DNA of 64,000 bases, taken from the NCBI RefSeq assembly GCF_000226095.1, contig NC_016478.1:3648001-3712000 (forward strand). Direction: 5' to 3'. The notes below the pieces were generated by a model. That model saw only the letters and a program-made list of their open reading frames with translations. It was not told where the DNA came from and did no database searches. Position 1 is the stretch's first letter; every line of letters starts with the position of its first letter. The position numbers were made by a program, and so were the translations under genes. Of this stretch, positions 35,338 to 47,637 are shown one piece after another. Origin of the DNA: Thermothelomyces thermophilus ATCC 42464 (Eukaryota > Ascomycota > Sordariomycetes > Sordariales > Chaetomiaceae).

Positions 35338-36443
35338 GCTTGTTTATCTCTACCGTCGCTATCGTATCTAAGACTATCTATATCGCTATCCTTGTCTTTA
35401 TAACTTGTAGCTGCTACTTCGATAATATCTTTAGTAGTTTTGTTAATAGCTGTAATTTCCTTTCTAGGGACTAGTTTCTAGTCTTTCTTCGGGCTTTAAC
35501 ATTCTCATTTGTAGTATCCTTTCTTTCTACAATTATAGTATATAATGTTAGACTTGTCTTTGGTCATCTTCTTCTTATCCTGCTTCTATACTACGTCTAT
35601 ATCTATAGCTCTAGGATATATCCTATACGAGGTGCTAATATATGCTCGTTTTTTCCTGTCATTAGCCTTGACTATAGTTCCGTTTATCTGACCTTATTTC
35701 TATTACTCTTATATATAGAGTTAATTATCGATTCTAATAGCCTATATAATATATTTATCTAGGGTCTTAGGCTAATTATACTTATATAGCTTATCTTTAA
35801 TCTTTTCTTTTAAGCTATTATAGAATAGTTATATTAATACCTTATCGTTAAGCTAAGACTTAAGTATATCCTATCTAAACTATATAGTATAAGAGGCTAC
35901 TAAGTTGGTCTATTAGAGATTAGCGAGTCTTTCTTATATATAAATCTTCTCGTCTTTGTCGCTAAAAACCTTCTAAAGCTCTTCTTCAAAACGGTCGTAG
36001 GATCGAAAGACTACCTATATAAACGCGTCTTAATCGTCTTTATCTTCCTTAATAAGATAGTCATTCCATATAGGCTCAAACTATCTAAGTACCTTGCCCT
36101 CTAGTCTTGTAGCTATATAGAGGACTTTAGCTTTATTATCTAGAAACTTGTCATTATTAAGCCAGAAGTAGGATCAGAGGTTCGTTAGGAATCCTATAAG
36201 ATCCTCCTTAGTTCCTCTATATTTACTAGGTAGTTTAATCTTAATATAACTTGCTTTAGCGCCTTCGAGTGCCTTGATTTTGGTATAGGCCTCGTTAACT
36301 AGCTTCTACAAGTGCTTTTTGCCGTTCTTGAGTTCCTTGATCCGAGCTTAAGTAACCTTATCTCTCTAATCTAACTCCTAGATCTACTACTAGAGTTGAC
36401 CAAGCTAGGCAAGCAGCTATTCGGCTATAACGTTAGTAGTCAT
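35338..36443 (-). pseudogene. gag: copy B gag, N-terminal part, cut by copy C
   Basis: The start at 36443 (minus) corresponds to the gag start in copies A and C. It includes the coiled-coil-like N-terminus, the capsid-like region and the zinc knuckle (near 35500-35540). The frame would continue at 27868 in the uninterrupted element. RIP stops are present. Confidence 0.78.
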
Positions 36444-36509
36444 ATCGATATCGAGGTCAAAATTACCTCTGTTCTAAGCTATGATAGAATAAAGGGAGTA
36501 ATAGCAACG

Positions 36510-36962
36510 TATGACGAACCTAACTTAGACTTCTTCTAAAAGGGTTTAGACGGAGGTAAATTGAGTAGGACAAGTGTATAGGTTGTCTAAGGGATTTAGT
36601 AAAGCTAAAGGGTTTATAACAATACTAGAGTTGTCTTCTATAATAGTTAGCGATGCTTGGTATAAGTACTATAATTATAGGTTAGGTTGCTATTACTAGT
36701 AAACTCCTAGAGTCTACTATAATAAGTGATTAGCTAGCTATATATATATAATTATCTGTCCCTCTTTAATAGTTATTACTAGTATTATTTCTCCTTTTAC
36801 TCCATGATTCTGTGTTGTCGACGGTGATATATTATTATTACTAGTGAAGATCTTAGTCTTGGCAGTGATAATCTTCTGATTGGTCTGTCAAGTGATTGGC
36901 TATCGGAATGTCCTGCGTCCTGGCTGCAGCCTGCCGGGCCGTCTATGTGCTTATCCGTGATA
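36510..36962 (-). repeat. 5' LTR of copy B (453 bp)
   Basis: It starts TATGACGAACC (TG changed to TA) and ends CTTATCCGTGATA (CA changed to TA). It is followed at 36963-36967 by ATATA, the right target duplication within element D. It has the same length as the 3' LTR. Confidence 0.92.
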
Positions 36963-37272
36963 ATATAACTTAGTAGGCAAGATAGCGATATTCTTCTTGC
37001 AAAACAGGTTAAAAATAGTCTTTAAATGCTATATATAATCCTCGGCTATATCTAAGAAGATAACGATATCATTAATAAACGCGTGATAATAGGAGGAATA
37101 TAATTATAATAGCTAATCTATAAACTGTTATATATATACAGGAGAATTATAGTATTCTATAAGTACTATAGTTAGCTATTCCAGACTATAAGGGCTAATT
37201 AGCGTAAACCTATCCCGATATAGAGGATATACACTAAACTAATAGAAAAACGACGTTATATTAATTGCTATA
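36963..37272 (-). pseudogene. pol: element D reverse transcriptase core fragment
   Basis: This short remnant of element D lies between copy B and the LINE. The minus strand reads Ala-Phe-Ile-Asn-Asp-Ile-Val-Ile-Phe near 37055-37085, the RT catalytic box with its first Asp replaced. It ends at the 15-bp LINE target duplication (37258-37272). Confidence 0.85.
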
Positions 37273-37560
37273 GCCTATTTTTAATAAAGGGGATTAGGGA
37301 GCTTCTCTTGCATCTTTACAAATACCCTACCAAAACACACAAAACTACCATCGCTAGAAAGCTCTCGAAAAACGCTATCTAACGGTATCACTTTCAACTG
37401 CACGCGAGCCGTTGCGGGTGTACAACAGGCATCGTAGGCGTAGGAACCGGACCCGACCGTAACCCGACCATACCTTGCGTGCCTGTCAAAAATTTCAACG
37501 CACAGACTACCTAGCGCCCCTAAACGTAACGTCAATTTAAGGCCTAACGCCAAGCCACTA
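37273..37560 (+). other. LINE 5' end that escaped RIP
   Basis: This stretch has normal CpA and TpG content (for example CCAAAACACACAAAACTACC) while the next few hundred bases have almost none. A minus-strand frame at 37281-37553 is open only because of this and shows no motif. It is probably the LINE 5' UTR and promoter. Confidence 0.65.
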
Positions 37561-38950
37561 AGTGGGGAGGCCTATAGCTTCGAACTAATCAAAGGGGGGC
37601 CTACTATAGGCCTACCTATCCCTAGATATTAAGGAGCTAAGGGGTCTTGTCGTATAACTAGTCGACCTTATACTAAGCCCTAAATGTAGCAAGGTATAGG
37701 ACCTTGCCGATAAGCTCCTATAGGGCCTTATAATTACTATTATAGGCCTGGTTCTGAACCTATAGGAACTTATAGCCAAAGAAGTCAAAAAGGGGCTTAA
37801 AGAAGCCCTTAAGGCTACTCCCTGCCTTACCTAGGCACAAGTGGCCGTAGGGCCGTAACAGGGGATAACAGGCCCCTAAGGAGGCCTACCGTCGGCTAAG
37901 GCAGTGCCGTTATAGGCCTTGTAGGAGGTTACGATATAGAACGCGAGCCTATAGGAGGACCTTAAAGCCCGAACCCCGGCCGAGATAGTCTAAGTAGTTA
38001 ACGGGGCTTCTAACCGCTAGGGAGCCGTTACGGTTAGGAAGCTCCTAAGCGGGGATGTTATAGTGGTCTTTAAGGACAAAGCTACTAAGGACTAGTATTC
38101 GGCTAATAAGCGATAGGTAGCTTCGGCCTTTAGAGAGGAGGCTAGGGAGGTTGGTAGGGCCTATATAGTCCTAGCCAAGGGAGTCTAGAAGGAGGAGCTA
38201 TAGGGGGTTAGCGAGCAAGACTTCAAGGGGGCTATAGGCCTATAGTCGATCGAAATGGTTAAGTTCCGGCTGCTAAAGAGCTCATAAAGGAAGTAGGCTA
38301 CGGTACTCCTAGGCTTATGGAACCTCGAAGAGGCCCGGAAGGCTTGTAACGAGGGTGTAGTCTAGGATGCCTAGGTACTAGACTACGAGCCTTACTAGGA
38401 TGCTCTAGAACCGAGATAGTACTATAGGTGCTAGAGCTTTGGCTATACCTAATGGTACTACTAACGGCCGGCCTGTTACGGCCGGTATAGCGTAAAGGCC
38501 TATAGGGAGGGGGGGAAAACTAGGGAGGCCTAGTGCCCTACCTACTCTAACTAGCTCCCTTGTAGGTATATAGCCCATAGTAGCCCCTATATAGCCTGGT
38601 ATAGGGGTTGCCCGAAGAAGGTTAAAGCCTAGGAGAGGGCTAGAGAGGCCTACTAATATAGACCCTAAACCTTCTAACTACTAGAATAACTATATTAGAA
38701 GGTAGCCTTCGAGTTTAGCAGCCCCCTAGAAGATGACGACTACTACCAAACTAGAGCCAAATGCCCCTATAGAAGGCCTACTCTAGTCTAGCAGGCGGCC
38801 AGGAGCGTCCTCTACGATGCCCGACAGACCTATATCTTCTTCCTATAGCCTAGAGCCCCCTCGCTCTTGTAGCCGGTCGAGGGGGCAATGGCTATAGAGC
38901 CTACCACTACCGTGCCCTTGTCTTTTGCTCTAGCTACCTTGAATGTAAAT
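37561..38950 (+). pseudogene. LINE ORF1 (gag-like), inactivated
   Basis: The plus-strand translation is interrupted by TAG codons. It is rich in Ala, Lys and Glu in the middle and ends in a zinc knuckle near 38420-38465 of the form Tyr-Tyr-Arg-Cys-x-Ser-Phe-Gly-Tyr, where the canonical knuckle has Cys and His (RIP changes). A second Cys-rich stretch follows to about 38610. The start codon is not defined. Confidence 0.7.
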
Positions 38951-41900
38951 TAAAATCCTTTAGTGGAATACCTAAGGCAACAAACAGGCCCTCGAGGTCC
39001 TATTAGAAGAGGCTAAATACGACCTACTAGCCATCTAGGAATCGTAGATCAACCGGTTCACAGGGTTAACATACTACCCCTAGGCTTCGAAGTACTACCT
39101 AGTTCACGAGCCCAAGGGCAAGACGGCTATTCTAGTGGCTAAGCGCTTTCTAGTAGGCTAGTAAGACTATTTAGTAGAGGAGAACTAGTGTAAGGTGACC
39201 TTTCCGGCCCTAGGAAAGAGGGGGTTCGAGCTCTAGTCAGTCTACAATAATAAGGGGGAGCAGGCCCTCTTACAGGACCTGCTAACCCTACCTTAGCCAA
39301 CCTACCCTTTAGTTCTTATAGGTAACTTTAACCTCTACTACCTAGTCTAGGACCTATTCGACAGGCTTAGCCTAGGGGCTAGGGACCTCCTTAGCCTTAT
39401 AGACTAGTAAGACCTTGACCTATATACACCCTACGGCTAGGTTACTAAGGCCCCCTAAGGGGACTAACGTGGCCGGCCTTCTATAATAGACCTATTCTAG
39501 GCCTCGGCCGGGCTAGAAGCGACCTATAGGGATATTATAGAACGTAGGAAATCCGACTACTACCTATAGGCCCTAAACGTCTCCCTCTAGGGGACTAACA
39601 GGCCTATACCGGCTAGTAAAGGGTAGGACTAGAAGAGCCTAGACGAGGAGGTTATATAGACCGAAGCAGCCTACCTTCTACTCTAGCTTGGTAGGTAGGC
39701 ATCAGCCCCGGCCAGGCCGGTCTTCCGGGGCCCGGAAGAGCTTCTACAGGCCTTTAACAGGCTTATAGAGGCCCTTAAGGAAATAGCTACAGTCTCGGCT
39801 CTGGCAAAGAAGGCTAGCATAGGTAGCAAACGAGCTTAATAGTAGACAAAGGAGGTTTAGGAGGCCCAGAAGAGGGCTAAGGAGGCAGAGAGGGCCTATA
39901 GGGGCACCCTAAACCCCTATACACAGGAGGTACTTCGGCAGGCCCTACAGGACTAGGCTAAGACTATTATAGCTACGAAGACCAAGAGCTAGAGAGCTAC
40001 GTTATAGGAGGCAACTAACTAGCCGGACCTGCTATAGAGGCTAGAGTAGTAGGCAAGGCTATAAAGCTACCTACTAGTTAACCCTCTAAAGCTCCCGGCC
40101 TTCGAAGGAAGGTTTATAACTTACTAACAGAAGGCTAGGGCCCTAGCCTATAAGTTCTTCCCGAACCTAGAAGCAGACCTATTAGATATTAACGACCTAG
40201 ATCTAAACGACTACTAGGAGCCAAAGTTCGAAATAAGCTAGGAGGTCACGGTAGGCGAAGTCAGGGTAGTACTAGCTAGAGCGGCCCTATAGAAGGCCTT
40301 AGGGGAGGACCTCCTCCCTATAGGGCTACTAAAGGCCTATAGGCGGCCGCTCTACTAGATATTAGCTAAGCTAGCCTTAGAGAGCCTATAGCTTGGCTAT
40401 TTCCTAGCTTGGTTTAAAAGGGCTAAGATAGTAGTCCTCTATAAGCCTAACAAACCCCTATAAGCCTACTTTACCCTAGGTAGCTATAGGCCTATAGCAC
40501 TCTTACTAATAGTAGGTAAGGTATTAAAGGCTATAGTTACCTAGAAGGTAACGGCTATTATAAAGGCCTATAGGCTTCTCCCGGCCGAGTAGATAGGTAA
40601 CCGGGAATATAGGTCTACGGAACTAGCCATTTGGCTTGTTACGGCTTAGGTTTAGGAAGCTTAGAGGTATAAGGCGACTACTTCCCTCCCATAGCTTGAT
40701 ATCTTAGGGGCCTTTGACACTATTAACTATACCTGGCTATTAGCCACTTTACAGAGCTAGGGCTTTCTAAAGTGGTTAGTGGTCTAGGTTAGGGAGTGGC
40801 TATAGGACAGGGTAGCTATCCTTTACTTCGATAGCTAGGAAACAGAGGATATAGTAGTAAGGGCCAGGGTCCTATAGGGGTCACCCCTCTCCCCTATACT
40901 ATTTATCCTCTATATAGCCTCCCTCTACTAGGCCATTCGTTAGGCCAGCCCTACGGTCAGTTTGATAGGCTTTACCGACGATACTAACCTCCTAGCCTTT
41001 AGGAAGACTAAGGAGGCCTGTAACGGTTAGCTATAGAGGGCCTAGAGGGCTTACCTCTAGTAGGTAAAGACCTAAGGTATAGCTTTTGCCCCGGAAAAGT
41101 ATAAGCTTATCTACTTTAACAGGGGCCGGAAACAGTAGTCGTGACCGCTAGAGCTCCTACGGCCCGGAAGGGGTACTACTACTATAGCCCCTTCGAAGTC
41201 GGCCAGATTCCTTAGGGTCTGGCTAGACTAGAGGCTATAGTAGGGCCCCTACTATATAAAGGTAGCTAAGAAGCTAGAAACCTAGGAGTTTGCCCTAACC
41301 AGGCTTACTACGAAGACCTAGGGCCCTAGCCTCCTATAGGCCTACAAGGTCTATACTAAGTATATCCGTAGCGCCCTAGCCTACGGAGCCTCGAACTTTT
41401 ACAAGCCTACCAAGCTAGGGGGTAAGCCGGAAGGCCCTGCTAGGGAACTAGTAAAGGCCTAATATAGGGCCCTTTAAGTGGTTACCAGGGCCTATAAGGC
41501 TACCTCTATCCGGTGCCTCAAAACAGAAGCCTAGGTACTACCCCTCGACCTCTATCTTAACAAGACGCTAGCCGACTTCGAAGCCAAACTCGACCAACCG
41601 CTCTTACAGACCAGGGCAGGTCCGGGGGCCTCCCGAGTCCCTATAAGGGCTCTCATCTAACAGGCCTATAATAGGCTAAGCTAGAGGTTCCGGAAGAGAA
41701 GGGCTAGGGCAAGGGGCTAGGAGCCGAAGCCTATAGCCCTAGAGGTAGCAAGGTCAATGGTCCGGCAGTAGGTTTAGGAGGGCTATAGAGGGGGTCGACC
41801 CCCCCTATAAACCCTATAAAGAAGGCTATAGGCTATAGAACTAGCCGTATTAGCCAGCTAGAGCAACCGTTAGAGGGCCGACTAAGCCGGTAGGAAGATA

Positions 41901-42370
41901 TAGTGTATGTCAGACAAGGACCCTCCGTGCCTAGTTTTTACAGGGGAAGGCCTATAAAGGCACTAGGGCCTAACAAAGGCCTAGAGCTCCTTACTAATAT
42001 AGGCCTGTATAGGGGCTATCGGCCTCTATGACTTCCTTTTTAGGGTCTAAGTCCCGGGGGTTAGTACTCCCTACTATGCCTATAGCTAGGGGAGGGAAAC
42101 TATAGAGCACCTAGTCGTATAGTGCCTAAACCTACCAAGAAGCCGAACGTAGGAATCCTGGCAAATATGGTCGTAAAGGGACCTAGACCTCGTTCTACGG
42201 GGTATAGGGACCTATAACTATCGTTTGGCAAGGAGGGTTCTATAGTGGCTAATGGACCTAGGGAGGCTCCCGGAATACCGCCTCGTAAGGAGGCTAGACC
42301 GGGAGGGAAGGCCTCTATAGGGCTATTCTAGCTACTTCTCCTTTTCTTTATAGTGTATTAGTACTCCGGA
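38944..42370 (+). pseudogene. LINE ORF2: endonuclease and reverse transcriptase, inactivated
   Basis: An APE-type endonuclease begins near 38950 (Leu-Ala-Ile-x-Glu-Ser near 39025). RT motifs follow: Leu-Asp-Ile-Leu-Gly-Ala-Phe-Asp-Thr near 40698-40730 and the catalytic Phe-Thr-Asp-Asp at 40971-40982, where both Asp survive. A Pro-Glu-Lys-Tyr-Lys-Leu-Ile-Tyr-Phe segment lies near 41090-41120. The C-terminus (42030-42130) has the Cys/His-type region seen at the end of fungal Tad-like ORF2 proteins. I do not see an RNase H domain between RT and this region. TAG codons interrupt the frame many times. Confidence 0.8.
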
Positions 42371-44682
42371 TTAGGTATTAGAAGCGGGATAGAGGTTTTT
42401 ATCCGGCCTATTAGGTACGGTTTCCTTTGTATATAATTTGAGAGGCTTTGGCATACTTATTAGCATAGTAGTATAGGACTAATAAGAATAATAATGATAT
42501 TAATTGCTATAATAAACTTCTTTCTATATAGAGCCGTGATAATTTCAGACTATAGTAATAGTAGGTAATTATTAAGAATAGTAACCTTGTTTAAACTACA
42601 TAGATCGATGACGATACGACCCTTAGCGATACCCTTAATGGTATATTAGACTATGAAAATAGGATAGGCAAAAGGAGTAGCGTCCTTTACGAACTGTAAT
42701 TTGCCCTATTGATAGAGGGTATTAAAGGTTTTATCTAGGACTTCCCTATCCCTCTAGCTTAATGGGTACGTACGGGAGTATACTTTCTAGTGTTACTAGC
42801 CTTCTATAAGTAGCACTTTTATCTATTCGTTCTATAGTATATCGATTAGACTAGCGTCGTTCTAGAGTTATAGGAAACTATTAACTAAGTTAGTAAACCT
42901 CTTAGCTAGTTTTATATTGCCTATATATATATAGATGCTGTTATTGGTGACGATCTTAGGTAGGGACCCTAATATCTTTAGTCCTAATGTGGAATGCTTC
43001 TTAGGTACGTATAGCTTACGTTTTACTTTGCTAGTAACTTCGTTAGTAGCTCCTAGGATTACTTCTAGTGAAATATCCTATAGTAGAAACGGTTAAGATT
43101 ACTAGGTAAGTTAGAAGACAAAGTCGCTAATAGGAGTGTCCGAATTTACGTCGTTAGAGGCTGTAATTAAGGCTATAGTTATAGGTAGCTTTATAGGGAC
43201 GTAACTACCTTCGAGGATTACGCCTAAATAGCGGTTTAAATTAAAGAAAGCGTTTACTAGTATAATCTTATAGTGATTAGCGATTACTAATGTAGGGTTA
43301 ACATCGTTTACTACTTTAGGTATAGCTATCGTTAAAGTGGTAGTTATAATTATTGCTATATAGAAAGTAGTATTCTATAAATAGGAAAAGTAGCCATTGT
43401 CTTCCATTTCTTTGATCCTTCCAATAGGGTGTCTCTTTAGGATACGTAGCATTCCCTATATAGTATTTTCGACAGGTACTACTTTTAGGGTCTTTGTATC
43501 TATAACAAAGTTATAGATAGCTATATAAGCTAAGTTAAATATAAAGGCGCGACTTATCGGGAGAGGCTTATACTTAATAGGTACTATTATCTATTAGTTA
43601 AGCAGGAGAGTAAATTTACAAGTAGTTTTGATCTTCCGTATATAGGGTATAGAGTGCGTATATATGGAAAAAGGAAGGCAGAAGTCAAATAACTATAATT
43701 TGACTTCCTTACGATAGTAATTAATATTCGTATTATACGAATCTAGGAATTTGTTACCTATTAGAAGGTTTGGTACTAGAGAATCGATAACCTATATTAT
43801 ATAGGTAAACTTAGCTAGGGTAGGAGTATCGTTTTCTATACCTAGCAAGTAAATATCGAAAGACATCTATTTATTAAGGCTTAATATAGTATTTCCTACA
43901 CCTTTGACTCTGCTCTTATGTCGTTTGATTTAGTAGTTTAATCGCTATAGGAAAGTATAGTCAATCAGGGAGCGGCTAGCGCTAGGATCTAGGTATACCT
44001 CTACTACTTCGCGATCTATAGGTTTATAGTATACCCTGATGTATAGATAAGTATATCCTAGTGGTAAACTATAGTAGTCAGGTATATGCCTAGGAGGTAT
44101 GTCCTAGACCTAGTATGCTTTTGCTATGGTGTCTACTAGCGATATAATAGGTTATATATCTATAGCCTAATACGCGTTTTCTAGTGGCGAAGTAGGTAGA
44201 TCTAACGGCCTACTAGGAGTCTTTGCTAGGTAGCAAATGCTACTAGATTTAGCGTTTTCGCAGATTTTCAAATGCCGGAAGAGAGCATTTCGCGATTCTA
44301 GAGTAGTATTATAGAAACTATAGGTATAGTAAGCCAAGTCTATAAGATTAGCTTTATAGTTACAGATAGAAGGAAGAGGACTAGTTCTACGGTATCGCTT
44401 AATATAGGTATATAGTTCGATTTACGAACCAAAGGATTTATAACACTTATAGTAAGTAAGTTACAAGTCTAGAACAAGGTACATGATACTAGTATTACTA
44501 CCTAAAGATTTAGATCTAGATTTAGATTTAGGGGCGCTTTTGGCTAACTATATATTAGATTAATCTAGCTTGGAGCTATCGCTAGTCTCTTTAGCAAAGT
44601 AAGCGTAGTCGTAATATTTCTTTTGCTAGCGGTTATCCTTGCCAAATCTGACCTGCTTTTAGCTACGATTGCCCTGCTTATA

Positions 44683-44727
44683 GCGATCCTGATCGTAGCG
44701 ATCCTAGTCATAGCGATCCTGGTCATA
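44683..44727 (-). repeat. three 15-bp tandem units in element D
   Basis: Three units start GCGATCCT and encode Asp-Gln-Asp-Arg-Tyr-type pentapeptides on the minus strand. Less regular relatives continue to about 44800. They keep both strands open here (44565-44774 minus, 44623-44820 plus), so the plus-strand frame is probably a by-product. Confidence 0.75.
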
Positions 44728-46884
44728 GTTATAGTCAAATCCATAATCGTGATCAAACTAGCAATTACGGTCAAATCCGTGGTTACGTTTAAATTCGTAG
44801 TTACGCTAATTGTATCTTAGAGGCTTATCGTATCTATAGCTAGATTATCAAGGTCGATTAGCGTTATAGTATATAGGCTTATACGACCCCCTTTTTTTAG
44901 CTCTAGGAGACTCTAATTTGCTATCTATAGATAGCTTCCTCTATAGATATGGGTAGCGGTCAAGAGCGGCCGCTAAAATAATAGATTAAAACTATTTAAT
45001 ATACTATATATAGGTACTAAGTAAGGAGTATCGCTAGGGGGGATCTAAATACTACTTAATATAGAGGTCTATAGCTAACTAGACTTAAACTATAACTCCT
45101 TACTAGTTATTATTACGTTTGTTAAGTATATATATTAAGTGTACTTAACAAAGCATCTTCTAAATAAAGAAACTAAGCGTTTAATTGTCCTTTGCGATAT
45201 TCTTTAAATGTAAGCTAACTTTGTTAAACTTGTAAGTAGCAGTTATAGCGTTAGGTATAAAGCGTTCTTATAGTCGATCTATAATAGCTCGAAGACCTAG
45301 TTTATATAATTATCTATATATAATGCCGTTTAACTCGTTAGTCTACTAAATGATAGCTAGTCTGCCAAGAAGAGTTTAGAAGAAGGATAGAATCTGCGTC
45401 TTAATGCTGCCGTTAGGATCGCTTTCTAGGAAGGTTTTAATGCGGTTAGCGAAGTAGTAGACGTTGGTAAATACTAGGTTCTTACCGTTATTAATGATAC
45501 CTAAGGAACGTAAGTTAGGAAAAGAAGGATCGAACTAGCTAATATTATCCCTCTTAATCTTAAAGTCTAAGTAGCTTTATATACTTATAATTGTATTATA
45601 TATAGATTTATATCTATAATGTCCATTGCTATTATCGCTATTATTATTACTATCGTTACCTCTACCATTATTACTACTATTGCTAGGGTATAGAGTGCCT
45701 TGACGGTATCTTAGATTCTAGTCTCCTAAAGGTTAGTAGCGGTTAGATAGGGCATCGTCTTCGCTAGATTCCAAGGAATTAGAATCTCCGCCTCTACTAC
45801 CGCTCGTTACAAAGTATAGGACTTTATATAAAGACTATATATATTTAGCGTAGCTAAGATTATAATAATAGCTAATACTAACGCCCTTAGGAGGTATAGA
45901 GAAAGTATTACTATTATATTATATATCTTCTATAAGATTACTAACTTATTATATTTCTTTTATAATAGTACTAAGTCTAGTAAGATCAAAGAAAGATCGC
46001 TAATAACTAGGTAATTAACTATTATTTTTACTACCTTAACTATATATTATATTAACTATTTTCTTTATCTATATTATTATCTAGCCGAGTATATTTCTAT
46101 ACTATAATAAGTATATTTCTAGATCCTCGATATAATTAAACATTAGTTCTATCATTACTAGAATATCCTTCTCTAGGCGGCTATAAAGTCGATCTTCGAC
46201 TCCCTTTAGGTGGTTTATAAAGCTATAATCTATCCTAATAATACTTTTTTCAAGTTACTATAATAGTTTATAGATAGCTCCTTTAATCTTATCGGAAAAG
46301 CGGTCGATTCGTTCCTTTAAGTAGTCAAATCAAAGATGTATCTTGCCATTTAACTAGCTTATCGTTTCCTTATTAGCACCGAAATTGTCAGGTTTGGCTT
46401 AATATAGCTTATAGTCATTGGCAAATCTAAGTGACGATTCTAGCTCCTATAGAGGAAGAGCTTCCTCTTATAGTTAGTTATTAGGATCTAATACCTATAC
46501 TTATAGTATATAAGGTATCTTATCGTACCTTTATAGTACGTTTGTAGTATAGTTAGATAGTTCCTTATATAATAGCTTTTTAAAAGGAAAGTTTAAAGGA
46601 TAAGAAGGTCTAGGAAGGTCCTCTATAGGAAAGGATTCTAAAGTTAATATAGGATTTACCTAGGCACTAGTTACTAAGTCACTAGGTTTAAACAAAGATA
46701 AGATTAATAGATAAAAGACTACCCTAGTTACTAAGTCGCTAGGAATAGGGATTTTATAGTAATTATAATAGAATTACCTAGTTTAGTTACTAAGTCGCCA
46801 AAACAGAGCATAACTATCGCGAAAGTAGTACTAGATTAATCGTCAAATTGATACAAATCTAGTTCTTAATAGTTAGAAGCAGAG

Positions 46885-46896
46885 TTTCCGCTACCA
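46885..46896 (-). promoter_or_regulatory. candidate primer-binding site of element D
   Basis: Two bases inside the 5' LTR the minus strand reads TGGTAGCGGAAA. TGG next to the LTR is the expected complement of a tRNA 3' CCA. I cannot assign the tRNA from sequence alone. Confidence 0.5.
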
Positions 46897-46898
46897 TT

Positions 46899-47137
46899 TG
46901 ATAGAAGATAGTTTCTAATAGATAGAAAATGGTTCCAATTAATAGAAGAAAGTTGGTAAGTTGTAAATAGTTCAAAAGTACGATATCTCCTTCCTACGAT
47001 TACTGGCCCTATGGCTCTATATAAGTAGAGGATAGGAATAAAGAACCCTCTGTTTGCCAGCCCGTTTGCCAGATCCACAGGTCTTATCTTATCTAGCCTT
47101 ACATGATAGACGCGTCCGTAGATAACGTACTGTATCA
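46899..47137 (-). repeat. 5' LTR of element D (239 bp)
   Basis: It starts TGATAGAAGATAG and ends GTACTGTATCA, followed by the target duplication AACTA (47138-47142). It is less RIP-mutated in its right half than the copy at 18647-18885. Confidence 0.93.
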
Positions 47138-47637
47138 AACTAGCATGATACAAAGAGAAAAGGTGTTTGGTAACCCAGCTGCCCTCGTGAGCTGCGAGGT
47201 GGGTAGGCGACCTGGGTGCGACGCCGCCTGTTCCCGCGACCGCCACTGAGAGGACCCTGGGCAGGTGTCGCGTGGCCATGGGTTCCCGATAACGATTTGG
47301 CTATCCATGCCGCTGCGTATCGACGTTTCGGCCAATAGCATACCAAAGAAGGGTCTTCTTGACATAAGCCATTTATTAGTGACAAGCTAGTGCTAGCACG
47401 TTGGAGGATGTTGATACACTCGTGTACAGTACCAAGTAGAAGTGCCGGCATCGTTGGTCGATGCCACACACACTGCCACATGGCCTCTACCTTGCGTTGT
47501 GAACGTACTGATGTTCGGATGACGCGACTTGTAGTGCAGTGGAATCCGTAGTTACACCGATCCTGTCGCGACTCTCACAATGCAATACATGGTCTTGGCA
47601 TCCGTGAGTGAAAGAAAAACTGGGTAGTTTTACGGAG

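Larger units (their letters stand above)
21617..36962 (-). mobile_element. chromovirus copy B inserted in element D, itself split by copy C
   Basis: The target duplication ATATA flanks the insertion at 21612-21616 and 36963-36967 and interrupts the RT of element D exactly. Full LTRs of 453 bp lie at 21889-22341 and 36510-36962. An extra partial LTR (21617-21888) lies outside the left one, yet inside the target duplication. Internal order on the minus strand is gag (from 36443), protease, RT, RNase H, integrase, chromodomain, then an antisense ORF and the 3' LTR. Copy C is inserted in gag at 27869-35337. Without C the element is about 7.6 kb plus the extra fragment. Confidence 0.92.
37273..42496 (+). 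mobile_element. Tad/I-like LINE inserted in element D
   Basis: This 5.2-kb non-LTR retrotransposon is flanked by the 15-bp duplication ATATTAATTGCTATA (37258-37272, 42497-42511), which splits the RT of element D. It encodes a gag-like ORF1 with a CCHC knuckle and an ORF2 with apurinic endonuclease and RT, on the plus strand. It ends in an A/T-rich tail (AATAAGAATAATAATG). CpA is largely converted to TpA from about 37560 onward, but GC content stays high because CpC, CpT and much CpG are retained. Confidence 0.92.
42497..46898 (-). pseudogene. element D gag, protease and RT N-terminus
   Basis: Read right to left, it has a gag-like region (44900-46850), then a Tyr/Asp/Arg-rich repeated stretch (44683-44727), then Cys/His-finger-like segments (44240-44460; Ser-Arg-Asn-Ala-Leu-Phe-Arg-His-Leu). 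A protease follows near 43965-44015 (Asp-Pro-Ser-Ala-Ser where Asp-Ser-Gly-Ala-Ser is expected), then the start of RT near 42590-42720 (Pro-Phe-Ala-Tyr-Pro and Ile-Val-Ile-Asp-Leu). It stops at the LINE target duplication. RIP stops are dispersed along it. Confidence 0.8.
18647..47137 (-). mobile_element. Ty3/gypsy chromovirus D, split by LINE and copy B insertions
   Basis: Two 239-bp LTRs (18647-18885 and 46899-47137) lie in direct orientation and are flanked by the perfect 5-bp duplication AACTA (18642-18646, 47138-47142). This proves that the whole 28.5 kb is one original insertion plus later ones. The element reads on the minus strand: gag, protease and RT N-terminus at 42497-46898, RT core at 36963-37272, and RT end, RNase H, integrase and chromodomain at 18886-21616. 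The reading frame can be followed across both junctions. Its own length without the insertions is about 7.9 kb. RIP stops are present throughout. Confidence 0.93.

Noticed and set aside
37281-37553. 90-codon minus-strand frame at the LINE 5' end
   Set aside because: It is antisense to the LINE, has no motif and exists because this stretch escaped RIP.
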